From Microbacterium flavescens (lineage in GTDB: Bacteria > Actinomycetota > Actinomycetes > Actinomycetales > Microbacteriaceae), in NCBI RefSeq assembly GCF_018588945.1, contig NZ_JAFIWA010000001.1, positions 729,893 through 793,892 on the forward strand: a stretch of DNA of 64,000 nt. Direction: 5' to 3'. Of this stretch, positions 63,688 to 64,000 are shown one piece after another. The stretch's first letter is position 1. Every line of letters starts with the position of its first letter. A program made the position numbers and the translations under genes. The notes beneath the pieces are model-generated. The model was given only the letters and a program-made list of their open reading frames with translations. It searched no databases and had not been told where the DNA came from.

Positions 63688-63716
63688 TTGACCAGCGGGC
63701 CGACAGGAGATAAGAT
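63688..63716 (+). promoter_or_regulatory. rrn promoter P2
   Basis: TTGACC (63688-63693), exactly 17 bp, TAAGAT (63711-63716). Transcription should start near 63723. This is the strongest promoter-like match in the 3' part of the window and it faces the 16S gene. Confidence 0.85.
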
Positions 63717-63722
63717 TGTGAA

Positions 63723-63968
63723 GTTGCCCTGCTGTGCTGGCCCTTGTGGGTTGGTGGGTGGGAGCGTCCGATCCTTGAGAACTCAACAGCGTGCACTTGT
63801 CAAATGCCAAATAACCTCGTCCCAGCTTCGGTTGGGTGAGATTCCTTTGGATCAAGTCCAACTCCCTTTTTTGGGGGGTTGGCGTATGGAAGTCAGTAAT
63901 GACATCCGTTTGGTCAGTTCAAACTCGCTGCCGTGGCTCGTTTTCCCGGGTTGTGGTGGCAAACATTT
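63723..63968 (+). ncRNA. rRNA operon leader with boxA-like element
   Basis: Leader of about 245 nt, clearly less GC-rich than the rest of the window. TCCTTGAGAACTCAACAG (63772-63789) resembles the actinobacterial boxA antitermination element bound by NusB/S10. Two hairpins follow: one closed by a C(TTCG)G tetraloop (about 63826-63840), and CCAACTCCC/GGGGGGTTGG around a T6 loop (63858-63882). The end before 16S should pair with sequence beyond 16S for RNase III. Confidence 0.75.
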
Positions 63969-64000
63969 TTTATGGAGAGTTTGATCCTGGCTCAGGATGA
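63969..64000 (+). rRNA. rrs: 16S ribosomal RNA, first bases (runs off the window)
   Basis: GAGTTTGATCCTGGCTCAG, the universal 5' segment (E. coli positions 9-27), occurs at 63977-63995, so the mature 5' end is near 63969. Only about 32 nt are in the window. Confidence 0.95.

Overview
The window is GC-rich, gene-dense chromosomal DNA (about 70% G+C) from an actinobacterium. Gene content and order point to Microbacteriaceae, most likely Microbacterium or a close relative: pgsA-cinA-clgR-DUF3046-recA-recX-miaB-miaA-dapF, infC-rpmI-rplT-tsnR...pheST, a GluABCD-type transporter, and leaderless starts preceded by TANNNT boxes. This is inferred from protein families and gene order, since no database could be searched. 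I see no prophage, insertion sequence, integron, CRISPR array or tRNA gene.

Layout. 1-4.1 kb: the start of a GNAT gene, dapB, a TPR membrane protein, then a leftward thiol/redox group (thioredoxin, DUF4395, OsmC, TIGR01777 epimerase). 4.2-9.2 kb: thyA-folA, a broken SDR remnant, dapA-rnj and a GNAT gene. 9.2-19.6 kb: ftsK, pgsA, cinA, clgR, DUF3046, recA (with a LexA box), recX, miaB, miaA, GNAT, dapF. 19.7-27.4 kb: an RsmC-like methyltransferase, hflX, an S9 peptidase, metF-metE. 27.4-30.3 kb: a large membrane protein, and lexA divergent from a LysM protein that looks like an SOS division inhibitor. 30.3-35.7 kb: hisC-hisB-hisH-hisA, an SseB protein and a PLP decarboxylase. 35.7-45.9 kb: DUF1844, infC-rpmI-rplT, tsnR-like, gluABCD, pheST. 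45.9-48.1 kb: an orphan AAA ATPase and an epimerase. 48.4-56.3 kb: argC-J-B-D-F, a membrane protein and argH, without argR or argG. 56.4-59.1 kb: a SatD-like regulator and a membrane protein flanking a secreted PKD protein. 59.1-63.4 kb: a MerR/aldo-keto reductase pair with a textbook 19-bp-spacer operator, tyrS, DUF4184 and the uracil-DNA glycosylase udgX. 63.4-64.0 kb: tandem rrn promoters, the leader, and the first bases of 16S rRNA.

Functionally the window is mostly core genome: lysine/diaminopimelate, folate/thymidylate, methionine, histidine and arginine synthesis, translation, tRNA modification, DNA repair and the SOS response. Most genes sit in tight operons with ATGA or GTGA start/stop overlaps.

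The most interesting signals are not a new gene cassette. They are how genes start and are controlled: about two dozen starts with a -10 box 5-10 nt upstream and no leader; an ATC start for infC with a perfect Shine-Dalgarno; a CTG start for a glutamate-transporter permease; an SOS-type palindrome and a 5'-terminal hairpin in front of the LysM gene; a two-site operator in front of the SatD-like gene; a palindromic repeat that supplies the start codon and N-terminus of a membrane protein; and a strongly over-represented GGATGCC/GGCATCC heptamer.
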